A DNA stretch of 40,733 bases from UBA1756 sp045132235 (lineage in GTDB: Bacteria; Bacteroidota; Bacteroidia; Bacteroidales; WCHB1-69): NCBI GenBank assembly GCA_045132235.1, contig JBGURX010000040.1:1-40733 (forward strand), in the 5' to 3' direction. Positions 9,809-18,430 of this stretch are shown piece after piece; position 1 is the stretch's first letter; each line of letters starts with the position of its first letter. A model generated the notes under the pieces. The model was not told the origin of the DNA, did not search any database, and worked only from the letters and a program-made list of their open reading frames with translations. A program made the translations under genes and the position numbers.

Positions 9809-11095
9809 TTATTGCGGTTTGACCACCATCTGCACCGTGGTGCGCGAGCGTTGCTCTGCAAATACCGGACGGTTGCCCAACACCTTGGCGATGGTGGCGT
9901 CGGTGTAGTGCCGTATGGTGATCAGTTCCATGTTTTCGTTGTACTTGACGGTGAAATTGCGCCCCAGCTGCTCGAGTACCTGCGGGATGCGGTGCGGGTT
10001 GAGGTCGGTGCAGATGGAGAAGCTGAGTGCGGTATTCTGCATCAAGTTGATTTTTACGCCATTGCGCGACAGAATGCTGAAAATTTCGGAGAGGTTTTCC
10101 ACAGAAATAAAAGAGAAATCTTTGGGGAAAAGGGTGATGAGGATTTGCTCTCTTTTAAAAATATAGGAAGGGATATTTTCAGATGTGCCGTTGGCGGAGA
10201 TGATGCTGCCCGATTCCGTGGGAGCTAAAAAGGGCTTGATATAAAGCGGTATATTCTTGTTCTGTAAGGGTTTGAGAGTCTTGGGATGGATGATGGTGGC
10301 CCCGTAGTAGGCGAGTTCGATGGCCTCTTCGTAGGAGATGGACTCCAGTTTCACGGCCTCCGGATAGAACTTCGGGTCGGCATTCAGCAGCCCGGGCACA
10401 TCCTTCCAGATGGTAACGCTCTTGGCATCAAGCAGGTAGGCGATGATGGCGGCGGAGTAGTCCGACCCTTCGCGCCCGAAGGTGGTGGCGGTGCCGTCGG
10501 TGGCTCCCGCGATGAACCCCTGCGTGATGCACAGCTGCGGGGCATGCCCGCCGGCGGTGAGCGCCTTCTTCAGCAACTGCTCCGAATCCTCCCACTGGAT
10601 ACGGGCTTCCGTGTAGGTGCGGTCGGTGCGCATCACCTGCCGCGCATCCAACCAGAGGTTGCTCAGCCCTTTCAGTTTCAAATATTTGGAAATCAGCTTG
10701 GTGGAAAGAATTTCACCAAAACTTACAATCTGGTCGTACTCGAATTCATAACAGTCTGTCGGCACGGTCTGTAGCTTGTTTTCCAGTTGGCGGAACACAG
10801 GCTCAATCACTTCCGCAAGTTCCTGCTGCGGCACATCCAGTTCGTTGACAATCTTTAAGTGGTTTTCTTTCAGTTGGTTGAAAAGCGGGGCAGGGGAGTC
10901 TTTCCGGTAGAAATAGGCTTGGAGGATTTTCTCCAACAGGTTGGTGGTCTTGCCCATGGCCGAGATGACCACGAAGAGCGTTTCATCAGGGTGCTTTTCG
11001 AGGATGCTGTGCAGGTTGCGCACCCCCGCGGCATCTTTCACCGATGCCCCTCCGAATTTGAAAACCGTGACGTTGTTATCCCAGAAGTGGTTCAT
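9809..11095 (-). CDS. lysC: Aspartate kinase, monofunctional
   Basis: 428 residues, cytoplasmic. It phosphorylates aspartate, the first step towards lysine, diaminopimelate, threonine and methionine. The N-terminal kinase signature KFGGASVKD (usual form KFGGTSV), then GREGSDYSA and IWKDVPGLLNADP are present, and the C-terminal third holds ACT-type regulatory sequence (ISVENLSEIFSILSRNGVKI). Reading may begin at a TTG at 11101, but the ATG two codons later at 11095 is the natural start and leaves exactly 6 nt after the preceding stop. The gene symbol reflects the family; which amino acid inhibits it cannot be read from the sequence. Confidence 0.93.
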   Translation of the reverse strand: MNHFWDNNVTVFKFGGASVKDAAGVRNLHSILEKHPDETLFVVISAMGKTTNLLEKILQAYFYRKDSPAPLFNQLKENHLKIVNELDVPQQELAEVIEPVFRQLENKLQTVPTDCYEFEYDQIVSFGEILSTKLISKYLKLKGLSNLWLDARQVMRTDRTYTEARIQWEDSEQLLKKALTAGGHAPQLCITQGFIAGATDGTATTFGREGSDYSAAIIAYLLDAKSVTIWKDVPGLLNADPKFYPEAVKLESISYEEAIELAYYGATIIHPKTLKPLQNKNIPLYIKPFLAPTESGSIISANGTSENIPSYIFKREQILITLFPKDFSFISVENLSEIFSILSRNGVKINLMQNTALSFSICTDLNPHRIPQVLEQLGRNFTVKYNENMELITIRHYTDATIAKVLGNRPVFAEQRSRTTVQMVVKPQ

Positions 11096-11101
11096 GGTCA
11101 A

Positions 11102-12085
11102 TTATTTTTCATTGTAAATTACACAAAGCAAGGTCTTTCCGACGATGGCGAGTGTGTTTTTGTCGATATGGCTGATGTTGTCCTCCATGGTGTGCCATGT
11201 GGAGGGAAAACCTGTGCCGGTGAAGTCATCCTGATGGATGATGTCGATCATCGGGATGCCGGCGATGGTGTTCACATAGTAATGGTCGTCGGTGATGGGG
11301 TGTGAAGATTCGGCGACGAAAGTGCCGCCATAGCCGAGGCGGTCGGCGATGTTCCACACATGGGTGAGCACGCTGCGGGCATAGGTGGCCGAAAACTGTT
11401 CGTAGCGGAAACGCGCTCCGGTAGCCCCCACCATGTCAAGCAAAATGCCGTAACCAGCGTGATAACCAGCTACATGCGGGTTGCGCGACCAGTACTGCGC
11501 TCCGAGTCCCCATGAGTCGCTCTGTCCGTCGCTGCCGTAATCTTCCACGTCGAAAAACACAATGTCCACGCCAATGCCGGGGCGTTTCATCGACAGCTGG
11601 CGGGCCATCTCCAACAGCACGCCCACGCCGCTGGCACCGTCGTTGGCACCGTCGATGGCCTTGGTGCGGTTGGCTTCATCGGCATCGGCATTGGCCCACG
11701 GGCGCGAATCCCAGTGCGAGGCCAGCACAATGCGGACGGGATTCTCCGGCGCGAAACTGCCTATCAGGTTGCAGCTCTGTAACTTAGTACCGTCAAATGC
11801 CGTGGCGGTGAAAGTCTGCGCAATCACGGTGTCGCAGAATTCCGTTAACTTATTCTGTAAGTATTTGGCACAGCTGCGGTGTGCTTCCGTGTTGGGTACC
11901 CGCGGCCCGAAGTCGGTCTGCGCCTTCACAAACTGAAAGGCTGAGTCGGCATCAAAGGCAGGTGCCTCCAACGGCGTGTCCGTATCCGTTGTCTGTCCCT
12001 TGCCTTTGTCATCGTGATGGCAGGCGACAGTCAGTATAGATATGATGGCTGATATACAGATGATTGCAAAATATCGAGGTCTCAT
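11102..12085 (-). CDS. Glutaminyl cyclase-like M28-family lipoprotein
   Basis: 327 residues with a lipobox (LTVAC, C22), so it is a lipoprotein on the periplasmic side. The fold is the M28 zinc-hydrolase type: SHWDSR (His at 124), IDGANDGASGVGVLLEMA, FFDVEDYG and HQDDFTGTGFPSTWHTMEDN supply metal ligands and the glutaminyl-cyclase pattern. Bacterial enzymes of this group in Bacteroidetes convert N-terminal glutamine of exported proteins to pyroglutamate; an aminopeptidase role is the alternative. Context supports the cyclase: every signal-peptidase-I substrate predicted in this window begins with Gln after cleavage. It lies 6 nt after pdxA and 6 nt before aspartate kinase. Confidence 0.87.
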   Translation of the reverse strand: MRPRYFAIICISAIISILTVACHHDDKGKGQTTDTDTPLEAPAFDADSAFQFVKAQTDFGPRVPNTEAHRSCAKYLQNKLTEFCDTVIAQTFTATAFDGTKLQSCNLIGSFAPENPVRIVLASHWDSRPWANADADEANRTKAIDGANDGASGVGVLLEMARQLSMKRPGIGVDIVFFDVEDYGSDGQSDSWGLGAQYWSRNPHVAGYHAGYGILLDMVGATGARFRYEQFSATYARSVLTHVWNIADRLGYGGTFVAESSHPITDDHYYVNTIAGIPMIDIIHQDDFTGTGFPSTWHTMEDNISHIDKNTLAIVGKTLLCVIYNEK

Positions 12086-12091
12086 TTTCTG

Positions 12092-13117
12092 CTATTTTTT
12101 TGCATATTGTAGATACTCTTTTCGGTTTTTGAGGATGTCGATGGCGAGGAAGATGGCGTTGCGCATCGACTCGCATTGTGCCACATTTTTGCCGGCGATG
12201 TCGAAGGCGGTGCCGTGGGCAGGGGAGGTGCGCACGATGGGAAGTCCTGCAGTGAAGTTCACACCCTCGCCGCCCGAAATCATCTTGAACGGAATCATGC
12301 CTTGATCGTGGTACATGGCCAGAATGGCATCGAATTTGGCATAGTTGCCGCTGCCGAACAAACCGTCGGCGGGGAAGGGACCGAAAGCGTTAATCTTCTC
12401 GTTGAAAGCCTGTTGGATGGCAGGCGCGATGATCTCCTGGTCCTCTTTGCCAATCAGCCCGTTGTCGCCGGCATGGGGGTTGAGCGAGAGTACGGCGATG
12501 GTGGGATTCGTGCAGGCGAAGTCCACTTTCAGGGTCTGCTGCAAGGTCTTCAACTTCTTCACAATCAGCTCGGGAGTGAGCACTTTCGACACTTCCTCAA
12601 TAGGAAGATGGTTGGTGGCGAAGGCGATGCGGCAACCCTCAGTTACCATCATCATCATGGCGTTCTGCGACGAAAACTGCTGCGCGAAGAACTCGGTGTG
12701 ACCATTGTAGTTGAAGGTCTCCGACTGGATGTTGGCCTTGCAGATGGGTGCGGTTACAACTGCATCTATCAATTTATTTTTTAAATCTTTACAAGCGTTT
12801 GTTAAAGCTAATTCTGCGAGCTTTCCAGCCTCGGGAGTAACTGTCCCGGGCTCCACTTTCACCTCCTGCTCGAAGATGTTCACGAGGTAGTTTTTGTTCT
12901 TGTTGATCTGTTCCACTTTCCGGCATACCTGCATCGAGAAATCCTGCAGTTCAAACAGGCTCTTGTAGTAGCTGGCGGCTTTGGCAGCGCCATAGACGAC
13001 CGGCGAGCAGAGCTCCAGCATCTTGGGATCGTTCAAGGCCTTCATGATGACCTCGTAGCCGATGCCGTTGTAGTCGCCGTGGGTGATGCCGATTCTGAAA
13101 AGGTTGTTTTCGCTCAT
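12092..13117 (-). CDS. pdxA: 4-hydroxythreonine-4-phosphate dehydrogenase
   Basis: 341 residues, cytoplasmic. It oxidises 4-phosphohydroxy-threonine in the DXP-dependent route to pyridoxal 5'-phosphate. Family motifs are clear: RIGITHGDYNGIGYEVI at the N-terminus, YNGHTEFFA, MYHDQGMIPFK and VRTSPAHGTAFDIAGK, which carry the metal-binding histidines. The length matches Bacteroidetes PdxA. The start gives a 53-nt gap to hflX without an obvious promoter in it, so it is probably transcribed from the hflX promoter. Confidence 0.95.
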   Translation of the reverse strand: MSENNLFRIGITHGDYNGIGYEVIMKALNDPKMLELCSPVVYGAAKAASYYKSLFELQDFSMQVCRKVEQINKNKNYLVNIFEQEVKVEPGTVTPEAGKLAELALTNACKDLKNKLIDAVVTAPICKANIQSETFNYNGHTEFFAQQFSSQNAMMMMVTEGCRIAFATNHLPIEEVSKVLTPELIVKKLKTLQQTLKVDFACTNPTIAVLSLNPHAGDNGLIGKEDQEIIAPAIQQAFNEKINAFGPFPADGLFGSGNYAKFDAILAMYHDQGMIPFKMISGGEGVNFTAGLPIVRTSPAHGTAFDIAGKNVAQCESMRNAIFLAIDILKNRKEYLQYAKK

Positions 13118-13170
13118 GTTAGTAATGTTTTTCGTTTGTTTTTCAGATGATTAAGTATGAATGTGAGGAT

Positions 13171-14385
13171 TTACTCCTCTTCTACAATATCGTATAAAAA
13201 GTTGTTGTAAGGATAGATTTGGATGTGAAGTTTCTTGATTTCTTCATAAAGAACGCGCTTCATCTCGTCAAAATTGTCTTTGGTTTTGGCAGAAATGAAA
13301 AGTGTTTTGTGGTTCATCTTCGCCATCCACGTCTGCTTGAGCTCCTCAAGGGTGATGTTCTCCTTGGTGCGCGGCGTGAGGTCGTCAGGCGACTTTTCTA
13401 TCCATTTGTAATTGTCTATCTTGTTGAAAATCACGATGACAGGCTTGTCGCCTGCGCCAATTTCTTGCAGAGTTTGGTTGACAATGGTGATTTGTTCTTC
13501 GAAATCGGGATGGCTGATGTCGATAACGTGGAGGATGAGGTCGGTTTCGCGGATTTCGTCGAGGGTGGATTTGAATGATTCCACGAGGCTGTGGGGCAGT
13601 TTGCGGATGAAGCCGACGGTGTCGGAGAGGAGGAAGGGGAGGTTGTCGATGACTACCTTGCGCACGGTGGTGTCGAGAGTCGCAAATAGCTTGTTTTCAG
13701 CGAATACATTCGATTTGCTAATGAGATTCATTAAGGTGGATTTGCCCACGTTGGTATAGCCTACGAGGGCCACACGCACGAACTGCTCGCGGTGACTGCG
13801 CTGGGTGAGCTTCTGCCGGTCGATGTCGGCCAGCTTCCGTTTCAGCAATGCGATACGGTCGCGGATGATACGGCGGTCGGTCTCGATCTCCTTCTCGCCG
13901 GGACCCCTCATGCCGATACCGCCGCGCTGTTTCTGCAAGTGGGTCCACATGCCGGTGAGTCGCGGCAGAAGGTATTGGTATTGCGCAAGTTCCACCTGCA
14001 CTTTCGAGTGGGCAGTCTGCGCACGCTTGGCGAAAATGTCCAAGATAAGGTGCGTGCGGTCCATCACCTTGCAGTGCAGCACTGCCTCCACATTGCGCAG
14101 CTGCGACGGGCTCAGCTCGTCGTCAAAGACGGCGAGGTCGATTTCGTGCTCGTGAATGAATTCAGCAACTTCCTCCAGCTTTCCGCTGCCCAGGTAGGTC
14201 TTGGGGTCGGGATAGGGGAGGTTCTGGGTGAATTGCTTCACCGCCACACCGCCGGCTGTGTCGAGCAAAAACGCCAGCTCATCCAAGTACTCCGATACGC
14301 GCTCCATGCCGAGCGCCGGCGTGGCAACTGCCACAAGCACCGCCTTTTCCGGCTCGTTCCCGATAATATCTTTCGTTTTCTCCAT
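13171..14385 (-). CDS. hflX: Ribosome-associated GTPase HflX
   Basis: 404 residues from the ATG at 14385. HflX splits or rescues stalled ribosomes and binds the 50S subunit. The N-terminal HflX domain (FTQNLPYPDPKTYLGSGK, LSPSQLRNVE, DRTHLILDIFAKRA) is followed by the glycine-rich linker GGIGMRGPGEKEIETDRR and the GTPase domain: G1 GYTNVGKS (209-216), G3 DTVGFIRKLP, G4 FNKID. The upstream ATG at 14436 would cross both divergent promoters and is rejected. First gene of the leftward operon; promoter at 14404-14411. Confidence 0.95.
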   Translation of the reverse strand: MEKTKDIIGNEPEKAVLVAVATPALGMERVSEYLDELAFLLDTAGGVAVKQFTQNLPYPDPKTYLGSGKLEEVAEFIHEHEIDLAVFDDELSPSQLRNVEAVLHCKVMDRTHLILDIFAKRAQTAHSKVQVELAQYQYLLPRLTGMWTHLQKQRGGIGMRGPGEKEIETDRRIIRDRIALLKRKLADIDRQKLTQRSHREQFVRVALVGYTNVGKSTLMNLISKSNVFAENKLFATLDTTVRKVVIDNLPFLLSDTVGFIRKLPHSLVESFKSTLDEIRETDLILHVIDISHPDFEEQITIVNQTLQEIGAGDKPVIVIFNKIDNYKWIEKSPDDLTPRTKENITLEELKQTWMAKMNHKTLFISAKTKDNFDEMKRVLYEEIKKLHIQIYPYNNFLYDIVEEE

Positions 14386-14403
14386 ACGCTTAAAATGCGA
14401 TTG

Positions 14404-14411
14404 CAAAAGTA
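14404..14411 (-). promoter_or_regulatory. -7 box of the hflX operon
   Basis: TACTTTTG on the minus strand lies 18 nt upstream of the hflX ATG and fits TAnnTTTG. It sits back to back with the thioesterase promoter in a 66-nt divergent intergenic region, so the two polymerases would compete for this DNA. Confidence 0.6.
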
Positions 14412-14425
14412 ATATTTTTTTGTGG

Positions 14426-14433
14426 TATATTTG
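14426..14433 (+). promoter_or_regulatory. -7 box of the acyl-ACP thioesterase gene
   Basis: TATATTTG, 18 nt upstream of the ATG at 14452, fits TAnnTTTG. An upstream ATTG at 14400-14403, with a 22-nt spacer, may be the -33 element (consensus TTTG). It overlaps the hflX promoter region. Confidence 0.6.
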
Positions 14434-14451
14434 CACGCAATTTTTGGAAAC

Positions 14452-15222
14452 ATGGAATCATCCGCTGTATTTACGCAACAATTTGACATTCAGTCACATC
14501 ATATCGGTCCTGACTTTGAAGTGTCCCTCCAGTATCTGCTGGGTTGCATGCAAACCACTGCCGACCTCCACGTGGATAGCCACCGCCTTGGTTGGAAGGA
14601 CCTGCACGCCAAAGGCTGCTTCTGGGCGATTTATCGTATGGGACTGCGTATCAATCGGTTGCCGCGCAAATATGACCATATCACGGTACGTACATGGGCC
14701 AATCCTCCACAGGGCATCTTTCAGCCCCGTAGCTTTGAAGTGGTTGACCAACAGGGAGATGTGTACCTGTACGCCCAATCTCTCTGGATTATTCTGGACG
14801 ACAAGAGCTTCCAGCCCATCACCATCGAGTCGGTGATGGATACCGACGTGGTGTCGTTGCTGGGCGGCGACCATTCGTTCCCCATCCCCCTCAAAGTGCC
14901 GCTCGCCAAGGGCGAAACCGTGTTCCCCGCCGTCACCCGCAACGTGCTTTACTCCGACATCGACACCAATCTGCATGTCAACAACACCGTCTATGCCCGC
15001 TGGGTGTTGGACAGCATTCCTGCCGAATTTTTGCAGAGTCACAGGCTTTCCGAGATGATTCTCAACTACGTGCAACAGGCGCATCTTGGTGATACATACG
15101 ATGTTGCAATGACCAGCATGTCGGAGGGACGTATCGCCACCACCATCTCCCGTCACGGCGGCGATGGGGCGGACTTCTGCAAAATTGTCACGCGCTGGGA
15201 GGAAAGAAAACCTGAATGTTGA
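14452..15222 (+). CDS. Acyl-ACP thioesterase
   Basis: 256 residues from the ATG at 14452. It has the double hot-dog fold of the FatA/acyl-ACP thioesterase family: an N-terminal hot-dog with WKDLHAKGCFWAIYRMGLRINRLP and a C-terminal hot-dog beginning near NVLYSDIDTNLHVNNTVYARW, where N173 and H175 are the conserved active-site positions. It should hydrolyse acyl-ACP to free fatty acid and ACP, controlling acyl chain release. It is cytoplasmic. The upstream in-frame start at 14422 lies before the -7 box and is rejected. Confidence 0.93.
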   Translation: MESSAVFTQQFDIQSHHIGPDFEVSLQYLLGCMQTTADLHVDSHRLGWKDLHAKGCFWAIYRMGLRINRLPRKYDHITVRTWANPPQGIFQPRSFEVVDQQGDVYLYAQSLWIILDDKSFQPITIESVMDTDVVSLLGGDHSFPIPLKVPLAKGETVFPAVTRNVLYSDIDTNLHVNNTVYARWVLDSIPAEFLQSHRLSEMILNYVQQAHLGDTYDVAMTSMSEGRIATTISRHGGDGADFCKIVTRWEERKPEC

Positions 15223-15232
15223 GTTTTTTTTG

Positions 15233-15240
15233 TATTTTTG
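15233..15240 (+). promoter_or_regulatory. -7 box of the lipoprotein gene
   Basis: TATTTTTG, 19 nt upstream of the ATG at 15260 and just behind the thioesterase stop, fits TAnnTTTG. The lipoprotein gene therefore probably has its own promoter even though it is only 37 nt behind the thioesterase. Confidence 0.6.
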
Positions 15241-15259
15241 CACATTCTTTCTAATTAAA

Positions 15260-16306
15260 ATGAAAAAAGATAAATTTCTGATACTCTGTTTGTTGGTGGC
15301 TCTTTTGGGCTTCACTTCCTGCAGCAAGGACTTTGATTCCAATGCACCGTATAAGGATGTGACCATTGTGTATGGTCTGCTCAATCCTGACGATCAAGAC
15401 CATTATATCAAGATTTACAAGGGTTTTCTTACGTCCGACAATGCCTACGAGGCTGCGAAGGAGTACGACAGTCTGTACTATTTCGACCAGATTGACGTGG
15501 TGATGGAAGAGTATAAGGACGGACGTCTCACCGCCACCTATCCGTTGGACATGACCACCGACATTCCCCGTGAACTGGAGGGCGACTTTGCAGCACCGGA
15601 GCAGCTGTTGTACCATTTTTCGGCAGAATTGAACCCGGAGGCAACCTATAAGCTCGTGATTACCAATAAGGAGAGTGGCCGCGTGGTGACGGCTGAGACT
15701 GATGTGCTGGGTACGTTCTTCTTGCGTGCCCCGAGCGACAATACGCTTCAGGTGGGCATTCATAGCACCCAAAACACCGATGTGCGCTTTGCCACCCCCA
15801 AACATGCCAAGAGTTATGAGGTTTTCCAGACTTTCTACTATATTGAACGCAATCGCATTACTGAGCAGGAGGTGAAAAAGTGCATCCGTCGCAAGCTCAG
15901 CAGTGGCGTGGTGCGCGAGGGACTTACCGAGCAGAGCTGTTCATACGTGCCTGCCAACTTGCTTACGGTGCTGTCTGGCCGATTGGAGGAAGATCCCAAT
16001 ATCGACCGTTACATTTCGACGGATTCAGCGCTTTGCTATGAAGTGTGGGTGGTAAATGAGCCGATATACAACTACGTGGCCAACAACAGCATTTCCGGCA
16101 GTGTGGTGCTTGACCGACTCTCCTATACCAATTTGTGGTGCGCCGATGACAACCGTGTGGCGGGTGTATTGGGTACGCGGCGCAGTGTGCGTGGCTGGCA
16201 TGGCATCACCACAGCCTCACAAAATGAACTGGTGGGCGGCGACCTTACAAGGAAACTGAATTTCCACTACGACTGGGAATACCTTGAACTCCATAACGGA
16301 CGCTAA
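15260..16306 (+). CDS. DUF4249-like lipoprotein
   Basis: 348 residues. The signal peptide MKKDKFLILCLLVALLGFTSC ends in a lipobox with Cys at 21. The mature protein opens with a beta-rich region (KDVTIVYGLLNPDD, HYIKIYKGFL) that resembles the DUF4249 family of Bacteroidetes envelope lipoproteins, often found next to TonB-dependent receptors. No such receptor is adjacent here. The function is unknown. An earlier in-frame ATG at 15164 overlaps the thioesterase and is rejected, because the sequence from 15260 supplies a complete signal peptide directly after a promoter box. Family assignment is by resemblance only. Confidence 0.75.
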   Translation: MKKDKFLILCLLVALLGFTSCSKDFDSNAPYKDVTIVYGLLNPDDQDHYIKIYKGFLTSDNAYEAAKEYDSLYYFDQIDVVMEEYKDGRLTATYPLDMTTDIPRELEGDFAAPEQLLYHFSAELNPEATYKLVITNKESGRVVTAETDVLGTFFLRAPSDNTLQVGIHSTQNTDVRFATPKHAKSYEVFQTFYYIERNRITEQEVKKCIRRKLSSGVVREGLTEQSCSYVPANLLTVLSGRLEEDPNIDRYISTDSALCYEVWVVNEPIYNYVANNSISGSVVLDRLSYTNLWCADDNRVAGVLGTRRSVRGWHGITTASQNELVGGDLTRKLNFHYDWEYLELHNGR

Positions 16307-16354
16307 GGCTGAAAAAAGATTTTCCCATCACGAAAAATCCTTTCATTTTTCACC

Positions 16355-16370
16355 TCTCAATTCTCAATTT
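16355..16370. repeat. Short heptamer repeat before glgB
   Basis: TCTCAAT TCTCAAT TT is a two-copy version of the heptamer array seen at the valS stop (4887-4914). It lies in the 98-nt gap between the lipoprotein and glgB and just upstream of the glgB promoter. The unit orientation is the same as in the other two places. Confidence 0.5.
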
Positions 16371-16375
16371 ATTCG

Positions 16376-16383
16376 TACCTTTG
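16376..16383 (+). promoter_or_regulatory. -7 box of glgB
   Basis: TACCTTTG fits TAnnTTTG. Its last bases are the TTG that opens the longest reading frame for the branching enzyme, so that TTG cannot be the translation start if this promoter is used. The next in-frame start candidates are GTG at 16405 and ATG at 16432. Confidence 0.65.
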
Positions 16384-16404
16384 CAGCCTGTAAAATCACC
16401 TGCT

Positions 16405-18414
16405 GTGACCAAGGATTCACCGCTTGTTAGGATGGATGCCGGGCTGAAGCCCTACCGCACTGAGTTGGAGCGGCGGCATCGGCGTGCCGTTCTGAAAGAG
16501 CTGGAACTGGCTGACGGCCAGCAGAATCTGTCCGACACTTGCAACAACCATCTGTATTACGGTCTGCATGTCACGCCCGACGGCTGGGTGTTTCGCGAGA
16601 AAGCACCCCATGCGCAGCGGGTGTATCTCTATGGCGATTTTTCCTACTGGCGCGTGGAAGAGCGGTATGCGCTGCATCCCATCGGCAATGGCGACTGGGA
16701 AATCGAGCTGCCCCGTGGCTTTCTGCGTCACGGCATGCTCTACAAGCTCTGGATGGTGTGGCAGGACGGCGCCGACGAGCGTCTGCCCGCCTACGCACAG
16801 CGTGTGGTGCAGGACGATGCCACCAAGATTTTCTCTGCGCAGGTGTGGCAGCCCGAACAGGCCTACGAGTGGCAGCACCCCGCTCCCGCCCGCCCCGAAG
16901 TGCCCTTCATCTACGAGGCGCACGTCGGCATGGCCACCGAAGAGAACAGGGTGGGCACCTACCGAGAGTTTGAGGAGCAGATGCTGCCCCGCATACAGTC
17001 GCTGGGCTACAACACAATACAGCTGATGGCCATACAGGAGCATCCCTACTATGGCTCCTTCGGCTACCATGTGGCCAACTTCTACGCGCCCTCTTCGCGC
17101 TTTGGCACTCCGGAAGAATTGATGTCGTTGATTGACACGGCACATGGCCTCGGCATCCGCGTCATCCTCGATGTCGTACACTCCCACTCGGTCACCAACG
17201 AGCGTGAAGGCCTCAGTCGCTTTGATGGCAGCTACAGCCTCTATTTCCATGAGGGCGACAAAGGATGGCACCCCGTATGGGAGTCGCGCTGCTTCAACTA
17301 CGCGAAAAACGACACGCTGATGTTCCTGCTCTCCAACCTCAAATACTGGATGCAGGAGTTTCATTTCGATGGTTTCCGCTTCGATGGCGTGACCAGCATG
17401 ACCTACTGGAACCATGGCATCGGGGTGGATTTTGTGGACTATGCCCAATATTTCGATGAGAATGTGGATGGCGATGCGTTGACCTACCTCTATTTAGCCA
17501 ATCGTATTGTTCATCAACTTGATAATAACGCAGTTACCATTGCAGAAGATGTGAGCGGAATGCCGGCGTTGGCCTATCCCTGCGGGCAGGGCGGCATCGG
17601 TTTCGACTACCGCATGTCGATGGGCGTGGCCGACTTTTGGATGAAGACCGTGAAGGAGATTCCCGACGAGCTGTGGCATGTGGGCGACATTTTCTACCGC
17701 CTCACCGACCACCGCCAAGAGGAGCGTGTGGTGAGTTATGTGGAAAGCCACGATCAGGCGATGGTGGGCGACCAGACGCTGATTTTCAGACTGATAGGTG
17801 CGAAGATGTACACCAGCATGTCGGTGTTTACTCCCGACTTGACGGTGGATAGGGGCATTGCGCTGCACAAGATGGTAAACTTCTGTACGGCAGCGCTTTG
17901 TGACGGCGGTTTCTTGAATTTTATGGGTAATGAATTTGGCCATCCCGAGTGGATAGACTTCCCCCGCGAGGGCAACGGCTGGTCGTATCATTACGCCCGC
18001 CGCCAGTGGTCGCTGGTGGAGAACGGAACGCTCAAGTACAAGTTCCTCAACGAGTTCCATCGTGCCATGGTGGCGACGCTGACTGCCTCCCGCGCACTGG
18101 CTGTCCCGCCGCACCCGCTCGTGCGCGACATCGACCGGCAGGTGCTCGCCTTCGAGCGAAACGGCTGCATCTTCCTCTTCAACTTCAGCCCCGCGCACTC
18201 CTACGCCGACTATCCCGTGAGCTGTGCAACAGGCGAATACACACTACTGCTCAACTCCGATGCCCCCGCTTTCGGCGGCTTCGGTCATGTTGATGGTACT
18301 GCCGGCTACTTCAGCCGCAACGGCGTGCTGCAGGTCTATCTGCCCGCCCGCACCGCCGTGATGTTTGGTCCGAAAAATCATCCTTCATTAATACAAAACA
18401 CTGATAACCATTAA
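16405..18414 (+). CDS. glgB: 1,4-alpha-glucan branching enzyme (GH13)
   Basis: 669 residues from a GTG at 16405. It creates alpha-1,6 branches in glycogen. Order: an N-terminal region (LVRMDAGLKPY, NLSDTCNNHLYYGLH), a CBM48-like beta-sandwich (GWVFREKAPHAQRVYLYGDF), then a GH13 barrel with nucleophile D327 (GFRFDGVTS), acid/base E381 (IAEDVSGMP) and transition-state stabiliser D450 (ESHDQA), and a C-terminal beta domain. The GNEFGHPEWIDFPREGN motif makes it look like the eukaryote-like GH13_8 type common in Bacteroidetes. I chose the GTG because relatives keep residues equivalent to LVRMDAGLKPY preceded by a few more, and it lies 21 nt after the -7 box. ATG at 16432 is the alternative. Confidence 0.93.
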   Translation: MTKDSPLVRMDAGLKPYRTELERRHRRAVLKELELADGQQNLSDTCNNHLYYGLHVTPDGWVFREKAPHAQRVYLYGDFSYWRVEERYALHPIGNGDWEIELPRGFLRHGMLYKLWMVWQDGADERLPAYAQRVVQDDATKIFSAQVWQPEQAYEWQHPAPARPEVPFIYEAHVGMATEENRVGTYREFEEQMLPRIQSLGYNTIQLMAIQEHPYYGSFGYHVANFYAPSSRFGTPEELMSLIDTAHGLGIRVILDVVHSHSVTNEREGLSRFDGSYSLYFHEGDKGWHPVWESRCFNYAKNDTLMFLLSNLKYWMQEFHFDGFRFDGVTSMTYWNHGIGVDFVDYAQYFDENVDGDALTYLYLANRIVHQLDNNAVTIAEDVSGMPALAYPCGQGGIGFDYRMSMGVADFWMKTVKEIPDELWHVGDIFYRLTDHRQEERVVSYVESHDQAMVGDQTLIFRLIGAKMYTSMSVFTPDLTVDRGIALHKMVNFCTAALCDGGFLNFMGNEFGHPEWIDFPREGNGWSYHYARRQWSLVENGTLKYKFLNEFHRAMVATLTASRALAVPPHPLVRDIDRQVLAFERNGCIFLFNFSPAHSYADYPVSCATGEYTLLLNSDAPAFGGFGHVDGTAGYFSRNGVLQVYLPARTAVMFGPKNHPSLIQNTDNH

Positions 18415-18430
18415 AATAGAATATAACCCG

